The notes under the pieces: generated by a model | The model's database searches: none | Seen by the model: only the letters and a program-made list of their open reading frames with translations | Told to the model about the DNA's origin: nothing | Made by a program: the position numbers and the translations under genes | Shown here: one piece after another, positions 5,819-6,315 of the stretch | Position numbering within the stretch: position 1 is the stretch's first letter | Layout of the letters: each line of letters opens with the position of its first letter | Assembly: GCA_002686195.1 (NCBI GenBank) | Contig: NZAS01000131.1 | Span: 1-6,315, forward strand | Direction: 5' to 3' | Source of the DNA: Candidatus Pacearchaeota archaeon | GTDB lineage: Archaea > Nanoarchaeota > Nanoarchaeia > Pacearchaeales > GW2011-AR1 | Length of the DNA: 6,315 nucleotides

Positions 5819-6315
5819 GTTTTTTTTGTTTTTGAAGGTTAAAAAGTTTAGTATACAAGACTGGGCTAACTTGCTGTAGAAAATTATGATTTGGATCTAA
5901 ATAAAATTCGGTGAAACCTGTAGCAAAATACTCCTTTAACGAGGTGGCGGCATATGGACTAACAAATAGCCCTTGCATCAATAACGCCAATTTGTCATAA
6001 CCAACTTTCTCATGTAAAAATTCATCAAATTCTTGATCATATTCGGAATTCATAAAGAACGAGGCCGGTGCTTTAAAGCCGTGGGCCCATAAAATGTCTT
6101 TGAGGTTCATTCTTTTAGCTAAAAATTCTTTTTCTAGTTTTTTGTCTCCATAAATTTCATACCCATGAGGCTCTTCTAAAGAGTGTGCAATTTCATGAAC
6201 AATATCATCGAACATGTCTGCATCGTCATCTTGCAGGTTAGAAATATATAAACATCCATCGCTATAAAATGCATTTAAATTTCGCTCATCAAACTCCTTA
6301 AACCACCCAACAATA
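5805..6315 (-). CDS. Gluzincin-type zinc metallopeptidase, N-terminus missing (partial)
   Basis: The frame is open to the right edge, giving 169 complete codons (6314-5808) before a TAA. An ATG at 6215 exists but is internal: 33 upstream residues are in frame and include a GCLYISN strand that fits just before the active helix. The catalytic motif IVHEIAHSLEE contains H40-E41-x-x-H44 (numbered from the edge; 6183-6197). A later helix SLKEYFATGFTEFYLDP carries E128, positioned like the third zinc ligand in M34/anthrax-lethal-factor-like peptidases ('EfFAegF..yl'). The gap of about 88 residues between them is long and contains a charged region (KKLEKEFLAKRMNLKD). The protein ends in a lysine-rich tail. 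The substrate is unknown. Gluzincin assignment is fairly secure, the M34-like subfamily tentative. It heads the visible operon, and the 26-base gap after it holds the -10 box of a consensus promoter. Confidence 0.75.
   Translation of the reverse strand, partial: IVGWFKEFDERNLNAFYSDGCLYISNLQDDDADMFDDIVHEIAHSLEEPHGYEIYGDKKLEKEFLAKRMNLKDILWAHGFKAPASFFMNSEYDQEFDEFLHEKVGYDKLALLMQGLFVSPYAATSLKEYFATGFTEFYLDPNHNFLQQVSPVLYTKLFNLQKQKKLDNN

Noticed and set aside
5820..5827. Run of eight A on the minus strand near the end of the peptidase gene as a frameshift site
   Set aside because: The heptamer AAAAAAC is not in the phase needed for -1 slippage and no downstream structure is evident. The run simply encodes lysines.
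6213..6215. ATG as the start of the metallopeptidase gene
   Set aside because: The frame stays open for 33 more codons to the window edge and those residues include a plausible strand before the HExxH helix. Starting at this ATG would leave only six residues ahead of the catalytic histidine.

Overview
The window is AT-rich, very densely coding and entirely one-directional. Seven genes are supported, all on the minus strand, so transcription runs from high to low coordinates. Both end genes run off the window. Adjacent genes overlap by 4 bases or are separated by 2 to 26 bases, with one possible gap of 71 bases. No tRNA, rRNA, CRISPR array, insertion sequence or convincing terminator is visible, and no gene-free stretch reaches 300 bases.

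In transcription order the layout is: (1) the C-terminal part of a gluzincin-type zinc metallopeptidase with an HEIAH motif (5805-6315); (2) a Cas4/RecB-like PD-(D/E)XK nuclease with a probable Fe-S cluster (5005-5778), with a consensus sigma70-type promoter just upstream; (3) and (4) two related GT4-type glycosyltransferases (3711-4997 and 2365-3639 or 3708); (5) a short GT-B glycosyltransferase starting at GTG (1532-2368); (6) a CgeB-like glycosyltransferase (633-1535); (7) a second CgeB-like glycosyltransferase, cut off at the left edge (1-630).

Source: no structural or replication hallmark gene is present, so the assignment is an inference. Tight packing, translational coupling, short genes, a stand-alone PD-(D/E)XK nuclease and a run of small glycosyltransferases together suggest a tailed phage, perhaps a large T4-like or other aquatic phage. 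An AT-rich bacterial accessory island is the main alternative. The host cannot be read from this window.

How the genes may work together: five consecutive GT-B enzymes without visible membrane segments suggest cytoplasmic assembly of a sugar chain, or sugar modification of a viral protein, DNA or host surface glycan. The acceptor is not identifiable here. The nuclease most likely belongs to DNA processing and the peptidase to an unknown cleavage role. Their place at the head of the same transcription unit is the least explained part of the window.
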